Assembly (NCBI RefSeq): GCF_007830455.1
Contig: NZ_VLLB01000004.1
Coordinates: 124,001-188,000, forward strand
DNA: 64,000 bases
Direction of reading: 5' to 3'
DNA from: Pseudoduganella lurida
GTDB taxonomy: Bacteria > Pseudomonadota > Gammaproteobacteria > Burkholderiales > Burkholderiaceae_D
The notes under the pieces are model-generated. The model ran no database searches and was not told the DNA's origin. It was given only the letters and a program-made list of their open reading frames with translations. Shown here in pieces: positions 40,331-49,421 of this stretch (positions are counted from its first letter, which is position 1; every line of letters begins with the position of its first letter). A program made the translations under genes and the position numbers.

Positions 40331-41344
40331 TTGAACAAGCCAGCGCCTGCAGGGCCCTCGACCCTGATCGACGTCGCCCGCGAGGCCGGCGTCTCGCCGT
40401 CCACCGTGTCGCGCATCCTGAACGGCACCGCGCGCGTCTCGGACGACAAGCGCCAGGCCGTGCTGAAGGCGATCGCCCGCACCAACTTCGCGCCGAACCT
40501 GATGGCGCAGGGCCTCAAGAAGGGCCGTACCCACACCATCGGCATCATCGTGCAGGACATCTCGTCGCCGTTCTTCGACGAGACGCTGCACGGCGTGGAC
40601 GACGGCCTGAAGGGCACCGGCTACGCCTCCGTGATCGTCACCGGCCACTGGAGCGCGCTGGAGGAAGCGGATCGCATCCGCCTGCTGCTGGCCCGCAAGG
40701 TCGATGGCATCGTGCTGCTGTCCGGCAGCCTGCCCGATGACGAGCTGCTGCACTTCGCCACGCAGCGCCCGATCGTCGTCACGGGCCGCGCGCTGGATGC
40801 GCCGAACGCGCTGGGCTTCACGATGGACAACGAGCACGGCGCCTGGCTGGCCGTGCGCCACCTGGTCGAACTGGGCCACCGGCGCATCGCCTTCGTCTCC
40901 GGTCCGCCCAGCCACGCCGATGCGTCGAGCCGGCTGCGCGGCTACCGGCGCGCGCTGGAGGAAGCGGACATTCCGTTCGATCCGAAGCTGGTCGTCGAGG
41001 GCAACTTCCGCGAGAACAGCGGCGTGCTCGCGATGAACTACCTGTACGACGCGGGCACCACCTTCACCGCAGTGTTTGCCGCCAACGACCAGAGTGCCTA
41101 TGGCGCCCGGCTGGCGCTGTATCGCCGCGGCGTGCACGTGCCGGACGATGTGTCGCTGGTGGGCTTCGACGACCTGCCCGGCTCCGCCTTCACCACGCCG
41201 CCGCTGACCACCGTGCGCCAGCCGCTGTACGACATCGGCAATACGGCCATCACCGCTCTGCTCCGCCTGATCAATGGCGACCGCGTGCCGACGCGCGTGC
41301 CGCCGGTGGAACTGGTCGTGCGCGAAACCACGAAGCGGCATTGA
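40331..41344 (+). CDS. LacI-family transcriptional regulator
   Basis: A 337-residue repressor: HTH and hinge ([22 protein letters not shown], residues 11-32) and a periplasmic-binding-protein-like sugar domain ([62 protein letters not shown]). The only fitting start is TTG 40331, preceded by GGGA. An out-of-frame ATG-CAT-TGA overlaps it. It sits alone between xseA and sodB, so its target sugar genes are not evident. Confidence 0.9.
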   Translation: MNKPAPAGPSTLIDVAREAGVSPSTVSRILNGTARVSDDKRQAVLKAIARTNFAPNLMAQGLKKGRTHTIGIIVQDISSPFFDETLHGVDDGLKGTGYASVIVTGHWSALEEADRIRLLLARKVDGIVLLSGSLPDDELLHFATQRPIVVTGRALDAPNALGFTMDNEHGAWLAVRHLVELGHRRIAFVSGPPSHADASSRLRGYRRALEEADIPFDPKLVVEGNFRENSGVLAMNYLYDAGTTFTAVFAANDQSAYGARLALYRRGVHVPDDVSLVGFDDLPGSAFTTPPLTTVRQPLYDIGNTAITALLRLINGDRVPTRVPPVELVVRETTKRH

Positions 41345-41365
41345 AGGCCAGGCGCCGAGCACCGC

Positions 41366-41421
41366 GTTCCGAGTTCCGAGTTCCGAGTTCCGAGTTCCGA
41401 GTTCCGAGTTCCGAGTTCGGA
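41366..41421 (+). repeat. 7-bp tandem repeat
   Basis: Seven perfect copies of GTTCCGA followed by one variant GTTCGGA, 22 bp after the LacI gene stop. Nothing indicates coding. The copy number may vary between strains by slippage. Confidence 0.95.
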
Positions 41422-41578
41422 TCATCGAGCATGCAGCACGCACCACTGCGGCAGCGCGCCATTTTCCGCACGGTTTCGAGGGACTTTCGGCAGAGCGGCG
41501 TGCTACGCATTACAATGATGATCGTTTTGTCATTCGCCCTGCTTTTTCTTTTTCCCGTCCCGTTATAAGGAAATACAC

Positions 41579-42157
41579 ATGGAACATACCCTGCCGCCGC
41601 TGCCTTACGCGAAAGATGCCCTGCAACCGCACATCTCCGCTGAAACGCTGGAATACCACTACGGCAAGCATCACCAGGCCTATGTGACGAACCTGAACAA
41701 CCTGATCAAGGGTACCGAGTTCGAGAACCTGTCCCTGGAAGAGATCATCAAGAAATCCTCCGGCGGCATCTTCAACAACTCCGCACAGGTGTGGAACCAC
41801 ACGTTCTTCTGGCACTGCATGGCCCCGAACGCGGGCGGCGCGCCAACCGGTCCGGTCGCCGATGCGATCAACGCCAAGTGGGGTTCGTTCGACAAGTTCA
41901 AGGAAGAGTTCAGCAAGTCGGCCGTCGGCAACTTCGGTTCCGGCTGGACCTGGCTGGTGAAGAAGCCGGACGGCTCCGTGGACATCGTCAACACGTCCAA
42001 CGCCGCCACCCCGCTGACCACCGAGAACAAGGCCCTGCTGACGGTCGACGTGTGGGAACACGCGTACTACATCGACTACCGCAACGCCCGTCCGAAGTTC
42101 GTGGAATCGTGGTGGAACCTGGTCAACTGGGAATTCGTGAACCAGAACTTCGCCTGA
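41579..42157 (+). CDS. sodB: Iron superoxide dismutase
   Basis: A 192-residue cytosolic enzyme that dismutates superoxide. Metal ligands are His27 (YHYGKHH), His in [10 protein letters not shown] near residue 74, and Asp/His in DVWEHAYY near 158-162. The [14 protein letters not shown] pattern is of the Fe-type. AAGG precedes ATG 41579 by about ten bases. It is followed by an array of hairpins that probably ends transcription. Confidence 0.96.
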   Translation: MEHTLPPLPYAKDALQPHISAETLEYHYGKHHQAYVTNLNNLIKGTEFENLSLEEIIKKSSGGIFNNSAQVWNHTFFWHCMAPNAGGAPTGPVADAINAKWGSFDKFKEEFSKSAVGNFGSGWTWLVKKPDGSVDIVNTSNAATPLTTENKALLTVDVWEHAYYIDYRNARPKFVESWWNLVNWEFVNQNFA

Positions 42158-42195
42158 GGTTGACGTGCCCTGCGGGGCACTGACGCAGCGCTCGA

Positions 42196-42315
42196 CGGCC
42201 CGCTTCATGCGGGCCGTTTTACATGCTGCCCGCTCGTGCGGGCGGTATTAGATGCTGCCCGCTTCATGCGGGCCGATTTATATGCTGCTTGCCTCGTGCG
42301 GGCCGTTGCTATTTA
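42196..42315 (+). terminator. Four tandem terminator-like hairpins after sodB
   Basis: Four 29-31-bp units in a row (42196, 42226, 42255, 42285). Each is a GC stem such as CCCGC-TTCAT-GCGGG followed by a short T/A-rich stretch (GTTTTACATG, GTATTAGATG, ATTTATATG, GTTGCTATTTA). The first is a plausible sodB terminator. The others look like duplicated, diverging copies and reach the end of the convergent methyltransferase gene. Confidence 0.8.
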
Positions 42316-43065
42316 CGCGATGCGTCCGGCCCGCACCGTCAACGGCCACGTCACGCGCCGCCGCTGTTCGGGGTCGCCCCAGGCCGCCTCAAGCTCGCGC
42401 GCGAACGCCGGCACCGGATCCGCGTCCAGCGCCTTGCGCGCCTCCTTCACCGCGGACCACGTACCCACATAGCCCACCAGCTCCGCCGCGGTCCACGACG
42501 CTTCCATGGCAAGCGCCGGCAACGCGACTTCCTGGAACGGAAACGCCAGATTGCGGTAGCCCTCTTCCACATGCCGCCGCTCGGGCGGCCAGTAAGGGCC
42601 CAGCGTCTCCGCGTAAAACTTCTGCAGGACAGGATCGGCCGGCCCCGCCACGTTCTGCACGCCATACGTCACCAGCGCCAGCACGGCGCCCGGCCGCGCC
42701 ACGCGCCGCACCTCGTCGTAAAACTTGTCGAGCTCGAACCAGTGCGCGGCCTGCGCCACCGTCACCAGGTCAACGCTGCCATCGGCCAGCCCGCTCCGTT
42801 CCGCCAGCGCCGTGGCATACCGCACGCGTTCGTGGGGCTGGGCCTGCGCGATCTGCGCGGCGCTCGCATCGGTGGCGACCACCGCATCGAAATGGTCCGC
42901 CAGCAGCACCGACAGCTGGCCCGTGCCGCAGGCGCAGTCGAGTGCCAGCGCGGTGCCCGGGCTGATGGCCGCCAGCTCGGCCGCCAGCCGCGCCGGATAG
43001 GTGGGCCGGTAGGCCGCATAGCCTGCCGCGCCGCCGGAAAAATGGTCCTTGAACTGTGCCGTCAT
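42313..43065 (-). CDS. Class I SAM-dependent methyltransferase
   Basis: A 250-residue methyltransferase. SAM-binding motif I is ALDCACGTGQLS (about residues 42-53), followed by VVATDAS and DLVTVAQAAHWFELDKFY. The latter resembles trans-aconitate methyltransferase-like and UbiE-like proteins (AAHWF). Substrate unknown. It is convergent with sodB across the hairpin array and divergent from the aldo/keto reductase. Confidence 0.85.
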   Translation of the reverse strand: MTAQFKDHFSGGAAGYAAYRPTYPARLAAELAAISPGTALALDCACGTGQLSVLLADHFDAVVATDASAAQIAQAQPHERVRYATALAERSGLADGSVDLVTVAQAAHWFELDKFYDEVRRVARPGAVLALVTYGVQNVAGPADPVLQKFYAETLGPYWPPERRHVEEGYRNLAFPFQEVALPALAMEASWTAAELVGYVGTWSAVKEARKALDADPVPAFARELEAAWGDPEQRRRVTWPLTVRAGRIA

Positions 43066-43144
43066 CGCCGCCTCCTGGTCCGCATCGAAAAGCCCGTTGC
43101 GTTATTATCCATGACCTTCCCTTCACCGTTCTTCCGAGGACCCC

Positions 43145-44188
43145 ATGACCTACACGGCTTCCCGCCATCGTTACGACACCATGCAGTACCGCACCTGCGG
43201 CCGCAGCGGCCTGAAACTGCCCGTGCTGTCGATGGGCCTGTGGCACAACTTCGGCGACACGATGGCGACCGCCACGCAGCGCGACATGCTGCGCACCGCG
43301 TTCGACCTCGGCATCACGCACTTCGACCTGGCCAACAATTATGGTCCGCCGTACGGCAGCGCGGAGACGAACTTCGGCCGCATTTTCCGCGACGATTTTC
43401 AGCCCTACCGCGATGAACTGATCATCTCCACGAAGGCGGGCTGGGACATGTGGCCGGGTCCGTACGGCCAGGGCGGCGGTTCGCGCAAGTACGTGCTGGC
43501 CAGCCTGGACCAGAGCCTGCAGCGCATGGGCCTGGACTACGTGGACATCTTCTATTCGCACCGCTTCGATCCGGACACGCCGCTGGAAGAAACCATGGGC
43601 GCACTGGCGCACGCGGTCCAGTCGGGCAAGGCGCTGTACGTGGGCATCTCGTCGTACTCGGCCGACAAGACGCTGGAAGCGCAGCGCCTGCTGGCCGAAT
43701 GGAAGGTGCCGTGCCTGATCCACCAGCCGTCCTACAACATGCTGAACCGGTGGATCGAATCGGAAGGCCTGCTCGACACGCTGGGCACGCAAGGCATCGG
43801 CTGCATCACGTTCACGGCGCTGGCGCAGGGCATCCTCACCAACAAATACCTGAACGGCGTGCCGGCCGATGCGCGCGTCAACCGGCCGGGCGGCAGCTCG
43901 ATCCTGCCGTCCCACCTGTCCGAGGACAACCTGCAGCGCGTGCGCGGCCTGCACGAGCTGGCGCAGACGCGTGGTCAATCGCTGGCGCAGATGGCGCTGG
44001 CGTGGGTGCTGCGCGATCCACGCATCACGTCCACGCTGATCGGCGCATCGAGCGCGGCGCAGGTGCGGGAGAACGTCGCGGCACTGGAAAACCTCGTGTT
44101 CAGCGACGCGGAACTGCAGGCCATCGACGGCTTCGCGCAGGAAGGCGGCATCAACCTGTGGGCCGAGTCCGCCGAGAGCAAGCTGTAA
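43145..44188 (+). CDS. yghZ: Aldo/keto reductase, L-glyceraldehyde 3-phosphate reductase-like
   Basis: A 347-residue NADPH-dependent (beta/alpha)8 reductase. MGLWHNFGD, ITHFDLANNYGPPYGSAE, ISTKAGWDMWPGPYG and DIFYSHRFDPDTPLEE closely follow the YghZ (AKR14) pattern. The catalytic Tyr lies in NNYG and the Lys in STKAG. It detoxifies L-glyceraldehyde 3-phosphate and methylglyoxal-like aldehydes in relatives. The ATG directly follows a GAGGACCCC ribosome-binding region. Confidence 0.9.
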   Translation: MTYTASRHRYDTMQYRTCGRSGLKLPVLSMGLWHNFGDTMATATQRDMLRTAFDLGITHFDLANNYGPPYGSAETNFGRIFRDDFQPYRDELIISTKAGWDMWPGPYGQGGGSRKYVLASLDQSLQRMGLDYVDIFYSHRFDPDTPLEETMGALAHAVQSGKALYVGISSYSADKTLEAQRLLAEWKVPCLIHQPSYNMLNRWIESEGLLDTLGTQGIGCITFTALAQGILTNKYLNGVPADARVNRPGGSSILPSHLSEDNLQRVRGLHELAQTRGQSLAQMALAWVLRDPRITSTLIGASSAAQVRENVAALENLVFSDAELQAIDGFAQEGGINLWAESAESKL

Positions 44189-44219
44189 GGGACGGGGGTG
44201 GCCAGCCCACCCTCTCCGG

Positions 44220-44963
44220 TCAGACGATGCCGCCGTTGGCGCGCAGCGTCTGGCCGTTCACCCAGCCGCCCGGCCGCACGAGGAACGCCACCGTTTCGGC
44301 GATATCGTCCGGCTCGCCGAGCCGCTCCAGCGGCGCCATCTTGGCCAGGCGCTCCACCTGCTCGTCCGACTTCCCGTTCAGGAACAGGTCGGTGGCCGTC
44401 GGGCCGGGCGCCACGGCATTGACCGTGATCTGCTTGCCGCGCAGTTCCTTGGCGAGGATGTTCGTCATCGTCTCCACGGCCGACTTGGTGGCCGCGTACA
44501 CCGCGTAGCCGGGCAGCGCCAGGCCCACGACACTGGTCGAGAAATTGACGATGCGCCCGCCCTGCTGCAGCCTTTGCGCCGCCTCGCGCAGCGCATTGAA
44601 CGTGCCCTTCAGGTTGACGGCGACAAGGCGGTCGAAGGTAGCGTCGTCCGTATCGGCCACGTGCGGCAGCGCGGGCGGCATGATGCCGGCATTGTTGACC
44701 AGCACGTCCACGCGGCCGAAGCGCTCGATCGCGGCATCGAACAGGCCGCGCACGGCAGCGCTGTCGGCCACGTCCGCCTGCACCGCGGCCGCCTGGCCGC
44801 CTGCCGCTTCGATGGCCGCCACCACTTTCGCCGCCTCCGCTGCGCTGCCCGCATAGTTGACAATGACGGCATAGCCATCGGCGGCCAGCCGCTGTGCGAG
44901 GGTGGCGCCGATGCCGCGCGAGGCGCCGGTAACGATGGCCACCTGCTGTTGGGTCGTGTTCAT
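44220..44963 (-). CDS. SDR family oxidoreductase
   Basis: A 247-residue short-chain dehydrogenase: TGASRGIG nucleotide motif (12-19), NNAGIMPP, Ser in NFSTSVVG, YxxxK in YAVYAATKSA and the C-terminal GGWVNGQTLRANGGI. The Arg/Ser pattern suggests NADP(H). AAAGGAG precedes ATG 44963. It is divergent from the LysR gene, a layout in which that regulator typically controls the reductase. The substrate is unknown. Confidence 0.88.
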   Translation of the reverse strand: MNTTQQQVAIVTGASRGIGATLAQRLAADGYAVIVNYAGSAAEAAKVVAAIEAAGGQAAAVQADVADSAAVRGLFDAAIERFGRVDVLVNNAGIMPPALPHVADTDDATFDRLVAVNLKGTFNALREAAQRLQQGGRIVNFSTSVVGLALPGYAVYAATKSAVETMTNILAKELRGKQITVNAVAPGPTATDLFLNGKSDEQVERLAKMAPLERLGEPDDIAETVAFLVRPGGWVNGQTLRANGGIV

Positions 44964-45032
44964 TGTCTGCTCCTTTCGATGTTGAATGGGTCCAGTATCC
45001 ATCATGCAAAGCGGCAGATAAATCGGGTACGA

Positions 45033-45050
45033 TTGGAATGACTATTCCAA
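45033..45050 (+). promoter_or_regulatory. Inverted repeat in the SDR/LysR intergenic region
   Basis: A perfect 7-4-7 inverted repeat TTGGAATGACTATTCCAA, 28 bp upstream of the lysR-type ATG and 70 bp from the divergent SDR start. It is a credible regulator-binding site (LysR-type boxes are T-N11-A inverted repeats). Which protein binds it is inferred. Confidence 0.6.
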
Positions 45051-45077
45051 ATACCTCAACAATATTAACCAAGCGAT

Positions 45078-45971
45078 ATGGACCGATTCGACGCCATGAA
45101 ACTGTTCGTCCGCATCGTCGAGCTGGGCAACTTCAGCAAGGCGGCGGACGACCTCAAGATCCCGGCCGCGACGGCCACCTATGCGATCCGCCAGCTGGAA
45201 GCCCGGCTCGGCGTGCAGCTGCTGCACCGGACGACGCGCAAGGTGACGGCATCCACGGACGGCCAGGCCTACTACCAGCGCTGCCTGCGCATCCTGGCCG
45301 ACGTCGAGGAGACGGAAGCGGGCTTCGGCCACCGCGGCGTGCTGCCGAAGGGGAAACTGCGCGTCGACCTGCCGACGACGGCGCGCTTCTTCGTGCTGCC
45401 GCGCCTGCACGAATTCATGGCACGCTTTCCCGACATCGAAGTGGAGATCGGCATGGGCGACCGGCATGTGGACCTGATCGGCGAAGGCGTCGACTGCGTG
45501 CTGCGGATCGGCGAGCTGCGCGATTCGAGCATGGTGGGCCGGCGCGTGGCGACGCTGGCGCAGGTGACGTGCGCCAGCGCCGATTACCTGGACCGCCACG
45601 GCATGCCGCAATCGATCGAAGCGCTGCTGCGCCACCAGGCCGTGAACTGGTACGCCGCGTCGAGCGGGCGGCTGCTGCCGTTCGAGTTCCTCGTCGACGG
45701 CGTCCTGCGCACGGTGCAGGTGCCGGGGCGGGTCAGCGTCAGCGGCGGCGAGGCGTATGTCGCCTGCTGCGTGGGCGGCCTGGGCCTGGCGCAGCTGCCC
45801 CGCTACCGCGTGCAGCGGCGGCTGGCGGAAGGCACGCTGCGCGAGGTACTGCCGGACTTCCCGCCGCCGGCCCTGCCCGCCACCGTGCTGTATCCGCGCC
45901 AGCGCCAGCTGTCGCCCCGCGTGCGCGTGTTTGCCGACTGGCTGGCGGAAGTGATGGCCGTCGCGGCCTGA
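45078..45971 (+). CDS. LysR-family transcriptional regulator
   Basis: A 297-residue regulator: winged HTH (MKLFVRIVELGNFSKAADDL, residues 7-26; IRQLEARLGVQLLHRTTRKV) and an effector-binding domain (RVDLPTTARFFVLPRLHEFMARFPDIEVEIG region). It belongs to the CrgA/DsdC-like subgroup whose members often regulate a divergently placed SDR, as here. No strong ribosome-binding site is visible. Confidence 0.92.
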   Translation: MDRFDAMKLFVRIVELGNFSKAADDLKIPAATATYAIRQLEARLGVQLLHRTTRKVTASTDGQAYYQRCLRILADVEETEAGFGHRGVLPKGKLRVDLPTTARFFVLPRLHEFMARFPDIEVEIGMGDRHVDLIGEGVDCVLRIGELRDSSMVGRRVATLAQVTCASADYLDRHGMPQSIEALLRHQAVNWYAASSGRLLPFEFLVDGVLRTVQVPGRVSVSGGEAYVACCVGGLGLAQLPRYRVQRRLAEGTLREVLPDFPPPALPATVLYPRQRQLSPRVRVFADWLAEVMAVAA

Positions 45972-46069
45972 AGTTTTGTCGCGCGGAATGGTGTGACGAG
46001 GTGACGCGACTTGCCAGTACGATCAGTCACGTTCTTCAACATTCATCATTTCAGGATCGGGAGCTCAGC

Positions 46070-47089
46070 ATGCGTTTGAAAAGACTATCGGAACAGGTCA
46101 TCGTCATCACGGGCGCCACCAGCGGCATCGGCCTGACGACGGCCCGTCTCGCCGCGGCACGGGGCGCCAAGCTGGTGATCGCGGCCCGCGCCGAACAGGC
46201 CCTGCAGGACCTGGAAGACCAGCTGCGCCAGCGCGGCGCGGAAGCGCTGGCCGTGCCGACGGACGTGGGCAGCCCGGACGAGATGCGCGCGCTGGCCCAG
46301 GCCGCCATCAAGCGTTTCGGCCGCATCGACACGTGGATCAACAATGCCGGCATTTCCATCTTCGGCCGCATCGAGGAAGTGTCGGACGAAGACAACCACC
46401 GCCTGTTCCAGACCAATTTCTGGGGCGTGGTGAACGGCTCGAAGGAAGCCGTCAAGCACCTGAAGAAGGCCGGCGGCGCGCTGATCAACCTGGGCAGCGA
46501 GCTGTCGGACGCCTCCGTGCCCCTGCAGGGCATGTACGCCGCATCGAAGCACGCCGTGAAGGGCTTCACCGATGCGCTGCGCATGGAGCTGGAAAAGGAC
46601 GGCGCCCCGATCTCCGTCACGCTGATCAAGCCGGCCGCGATCGACACGATGTTTGCCGTGCATGCCAAGAACTACATGGATGTCGAGCCCACGCTGCCGC
46701 CGCCGATCTACGCGCCGGAGCTGGTGGCCGAGGCGATCCTCGACGCGGCGCAGCACCAGAAGCGCGACATCTACGTGGGCGCCGCCGCCAAGGCGAACTC
46801 GGTGGGCGCCTACCACCTGCCGCGCCTGTTCGACAAGATCGGCGAGGCCGTGATGTGGGGCGGCCAGCGCACCAGCACGCCGGCCAGTCCGCTGCGCAAG
46901 GATTCGCTGCATGCGCCGGACACCTCGTCGCAGCTGCAGCAGCGCCAGGGCATGGGCAGCGTCAATGAAAGTTCCGAATACACGGCAGTGGCGAGGTCGA
47001 AGCCGCTGCGGTATGCGCTGCTGGGGGGTGGCGCGCTCGTGGCCGCGTGGATGCTCACGCGCCAGGGCGGCGAAGCGACGAACGGCTAA
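46070..47089 (+). CDS. SDR family protein with C-terminal membrane anchor
   Basis: A 339-residue short-chain dehydrogenase, longer than the usual 250. The catalytic core (TGATSGIG at 14-21, NNAGISIFG, Ser in NLGSELSD, YxxxK in YAASKHA) is followed by about 90 extra residues. These end in a hydrophobic helix (LRYALLGGGALVAAWML) that probably anchors it to the membrane. GGGAG lies seven bases before ATG 46070. A much longer upstream open frame overlaps the LysR gene and is not real. Confidence 0.85.
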   Translation: MRLKRLSEQVIVITGATSGIGLTTARLAAARGAKLVIAARAEQALQDLEDQLRQRGAEALAVPTDVGSPDEMRALAQAAIKRFGRIDTWINNAGISIFGRIEEVSDEDNHRLFQTNFWGVVNGSKEAVKHLKKAGGALINLGSELSDASVPLQGMYAASKHAVKGFTDALRMELEKDGAPISVTLIKPAAIDTMFAVHAKNYMDVEPTLPPPIYAPELVAEAILDAAQHQKRDIYVGAAAKANSVGAYHLPRLFDKIGEAVMWGGQRTSTPASPLRKDSLHAPDTSSQLQQRQGMGSVNESSEYTAVARSKPLRYALLGGGALVAAWMLTRQGGEATNG

Positions 47090-47111
47090 CGGCCCGTCGG
47101 TTTCGGTTGAG

Positions 47112-47141
47112 CGGCCGCGCCTCGTGCGCGGCCGTTTTTTT
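47112..47141 (+). terminator. Rho-independent terminator after the SDR gene
   Basis: A 9-bp stem (CGGCCGCGC / GCGCGGCCG) with a five-base loop and seven Ts, 22 bp after the stop codon at 47089. Confidence 0.9.
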
Positions 47142-47281
47142 GCCCGCCGTTTCTTCGTTTCTGCCCCGTCCTGGTGCAGCGGCCCCCGTTAGCGGCCAGT
47201 TCACATTTGCTTCCGTACATCTTACAAATATTTATTCGTGAAAGTCTTGCCTGTATCACGAGCCCCTCCTATACTCGCCAA

Positions 47282-47294
47282 GTCGTATGACGAC
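47282..47294 (+). promoter_or_regulatory. GntR-like operator candidate upstream of the MFS gene
   Basis: GTCGTATGACGAC, a 13-bp inverted repeat with the GT-N3-AC core typical of FadR-subfamily GntR regulators, about 95 bp before the sugar-acid transporter. No GntR gene lies nearby, so the regulator would be encoded elsewhere. Confidence 0.4.
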
Positions 47295-47389
47295 TGACAA
47301 CTAAGTCACAACGCACTGCCTTACCGTTCGCACTGCCTTCATCCACCGGTATTACCGCTACTACCGCCACACCGCACCACGGAGACACC

Positions 47390-48742
47390 ATGGCCACAGC
47401 ACCGAATCCCGCCACCAAGGCCACCAATGTACGCTGGCTGATCCTCGCGATCCTGTTCATCGTTACCACCATTAACTATGCCGACCGGGCGACGATCGCC
47501 ATCGCCGGTCCCGACCTCAGCAAGCAGCTCGGCCTGTCGCCCGTGGAGATGGGCTTCATCTTCTCGGCGTTCTCGTGGTCCTACGTGCTGGCGCAGCTGC
47601 CGGGGGGTTGGCTGCTGGACCGCTTCGGCACCAAGATCACCTACTTCTTCTCGATCTTCCTGTGGTCGCTGTTCACGCTGGCGCAGGGCTGGGTGGGCTT
47701 CTTCTCCGGCGGCGCCGCCGTGATGATGCTGTTCGTGCTGCGCCTGATCGTGGGCGCGGCCGAGGCGCCTTCCTTCCCCGGCAACAGTCGTCTGACGACT
47801 TCGTGGTTCCCCACCGCCGAACGGGGCACCGCCGCCGCGATCTTCAACTCGGCCCAGTACTTCGCCACCGTGCTGTTCGCGCCGATCATGGGCTGGCTGG
47901 TGCACACCTACGGCTGGGAAAGCGTGTTCTTCGTGATGGGCTCGATCGGCATCGTCATGTCGTTCGCGTGGCTGAAGTTCGTCTACGGCCCGCGCCAGCA
48001 TCCGAAAGCGAATGCAGCGGAAATCGAGTACATCAAGGCCGGCGGCGCGCTGGTCGACCTGGAAACCACCGGCGCCGGCGCGCCGTCGTTCGACACGATC
48101 TCGTGCATCAAGCAGCTGCTGTCTTCGCGCATGCTGCTGGGCATCTACATCGGCCAGTACTGCATCAACACGCTCACCTACTTCTTCCTGACATGGTTCC
48201 CCGTGTACCTGGTCAAGGAACGCCACATGACGATCCTGAAGGCCGGCTTAGTGGCCGCGCTGCCGGCCATCGCGGGCTTCCTCGGCGGCGTGCTGGGCGG
48301 GATCATCTCCGACCGCATGATCAAGAACGGCTACAGCACCTCGGTGGCCCGCAAGACGCCGATCATCGGCGGCATGCTGCTGGCCACCACGATGGTGCTG
48401 TGCAATTTCGTCGAGCAGGATGCCGTGGTCGTCGCCATCATGGCGCTGGCGTTCTTCGGCAAGGGCATCGGCGCGCTGGGCTGGGCCGTGGTGGGCGACA
48501 CGTCGCCGAAACAGGCCGGCGGCATGAGCGGCTCGCTGTTCAATATGTTCGGCAACGTGGCCGGCATCACCACGCCGATCGTCATCGGCTTCATCCTGCA
48601 GGCCACCGGCTCGTTCTACGGCGCGCTGGTGTTCGTCGGGGCGAATGCGCTGGTTACCGTGTTCTGCTACATCTTCGTGGTGGGCGAGATCAAACGCTTC
48701 GAGTTCGCCAGGCCGATCACCAAGTCGCCCGGCGCCGTGTAA
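47390..48742 (+). CDS. MFS transporter, anion:cation symporter (glucarate/galactonate type)
   Basis: A 450-residue inner-membrane symporter with about 12 helices. NYADRATIAIAGPDLSKQLGLS at the end of helix 1, GGWLLDRFGTKIT, GAAEAPSFPGNSR and FLTWFPVYLVKERHM are hallmarks of the ACS family (GudP/GarP/DgoT). It most likely imports hexarate or hexonate sugar acids. It stands alone between two terminators. The choice of substrate is inferred from the family. Confidence 0.85.
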   Translation: MATAPNPATKATNVRWLILAILFIVTTINYADRATIAIAGPDLSKQLGLSPVEMGFIFSAFSWSYVLAQLPGGWLLDRFGTKITYFFSIFLWSLFTLAQGWVGFFSGGAAVMMLFVLRLIVGAAEAPSFPGNSRLTTSWFPTAERGTAAAIFNSAQYFATVLFAPIMGWLVHTYGWESVFFVMGSIGIVMSFAWLKFVYGPRQHPKANAAEIEYIKAGGALVDLETTGAGAPSFDTISCIKQLLSSRMLLGIYIGQYCINTLTYFFLTWFPVYLVKERHMTILKAGLVAALPAIAGFLGGVLGGIISDRMIKNGYSTSVARKTPIIGGMLLATTMVLCNFVEQDAVVVAIMALAFFGKGIGALGWAVVGDTSPKQAGGMSGSLFNMFGNVAGITTPIVIGFILQATGSFYGALVFVGANALVTVFCYIFVVGEIKRFEFARPITKSPGAV

Positions 48743-48755
48743 GGGCAGCTGACAG

Positions 48756-48783
48756 GAAAAAAGGGCCGCGCGGCCCTTTTTTC
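48756..48783 (+). terminator. Bidirectional terminator
   Basis: A near-perfect palindrome, AAAAAAGGGCCGCG then CGGCCCTTTTTT, 13 bp after the MFS stop. Its T-tracts on both strands let it also serve the convergent gene at 48850. Confidence 0.9.
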
Positions 48784-48849
48784 GTTTTTGGAGTAGCGTT
48801 TTTAGCGCTGTGCATGGCGCCATGAAGCGCCATGAATCAACGCAGCAGC

Positions 48850-49245
48850 TCAGCTCCCCCGTTCGATGTCGGCGCGCTCGTCATCGGTCGTCAGCGGCAC
48901 CGTCTCGATGTGATCGACATCGATGTCGGCGCCGTCCGGAGCCGTCGTGTCGCGGCCTGCCGTGGCACGCTCACCGGTGCCGCCGGCATCGGAATCGCTG
49001 TCGAGGTTGGCGTCGCCCACGTCCGGGCCGGCCGTGCCGCCCGCCGTGCTCAGGTCGTCATCCTCGTTGGTGCCCAGGTCGAGATTGGTTTCCTCGATCT
49101 GCTGGGCCAGGCCGGATCCGCCCTGGATGTCGCTGCCGGAATCGGTGGTGTCGCTCGGGCCGAGCGCGCCGGTGCCGTGGCCGCGGCCCAGGACGCGGTC
49201 GGGCGATGGGAAGTTGTCTGGGTCGAGTGTGCTGGTACCGCTCAT
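48850..49245 (-). CDS. Acidic low-complexity protein of unknown function
   Basis: A 131-residue protein rich in Asp, Gly, Thr and Ser (TNEDDDLSTAGGTAG, DVGDANLDSDSDAGG, TTDDERADIERGS) with no hydrophobic core or signal peptide, so probably disordered. A near-consensus AGGAGG lies before ATG 49245, implying good expression. No family recognised. The composition resembles stress- or desiccation-related disordered proteins, which is only a guess. Confidence 0.65.
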   Translation of the reverse strand: MSGTSTLDPDNFPSPDRVLGRGHGTGALGPSDTTDSGSDIQGGSGLAQQIEETNLDLGTNEDDDLSTAGGTAGPDVGDANLDSDSDAGGTGERATAGRDTTAPDGADIDVDHIETVPLTTDDERADIERGS

Positions 49246-49421
49246 GAGATGCCTCCTAGGATTGCCTCGCCGCGGCTGCGGCGTTGACAGGACTTTAACA
49301 GCCAGACCCGAACGACGTCGCACGCTCCCGGTAGGCGGCGTCAATGGCATCCATTGCTTTATTTATTTCACAAATGTATTTTTCATGTATATACTTTAGC
49401 CCTCAGTCAAGGAGCCGCATC

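Noticed and set aside
40326..40334. ATG immediately upstream of the LacI-family gene
   Set aside because: It is out of frame and stops after two codons; the TTG at 40331 is the only start that fits the HTH domain.
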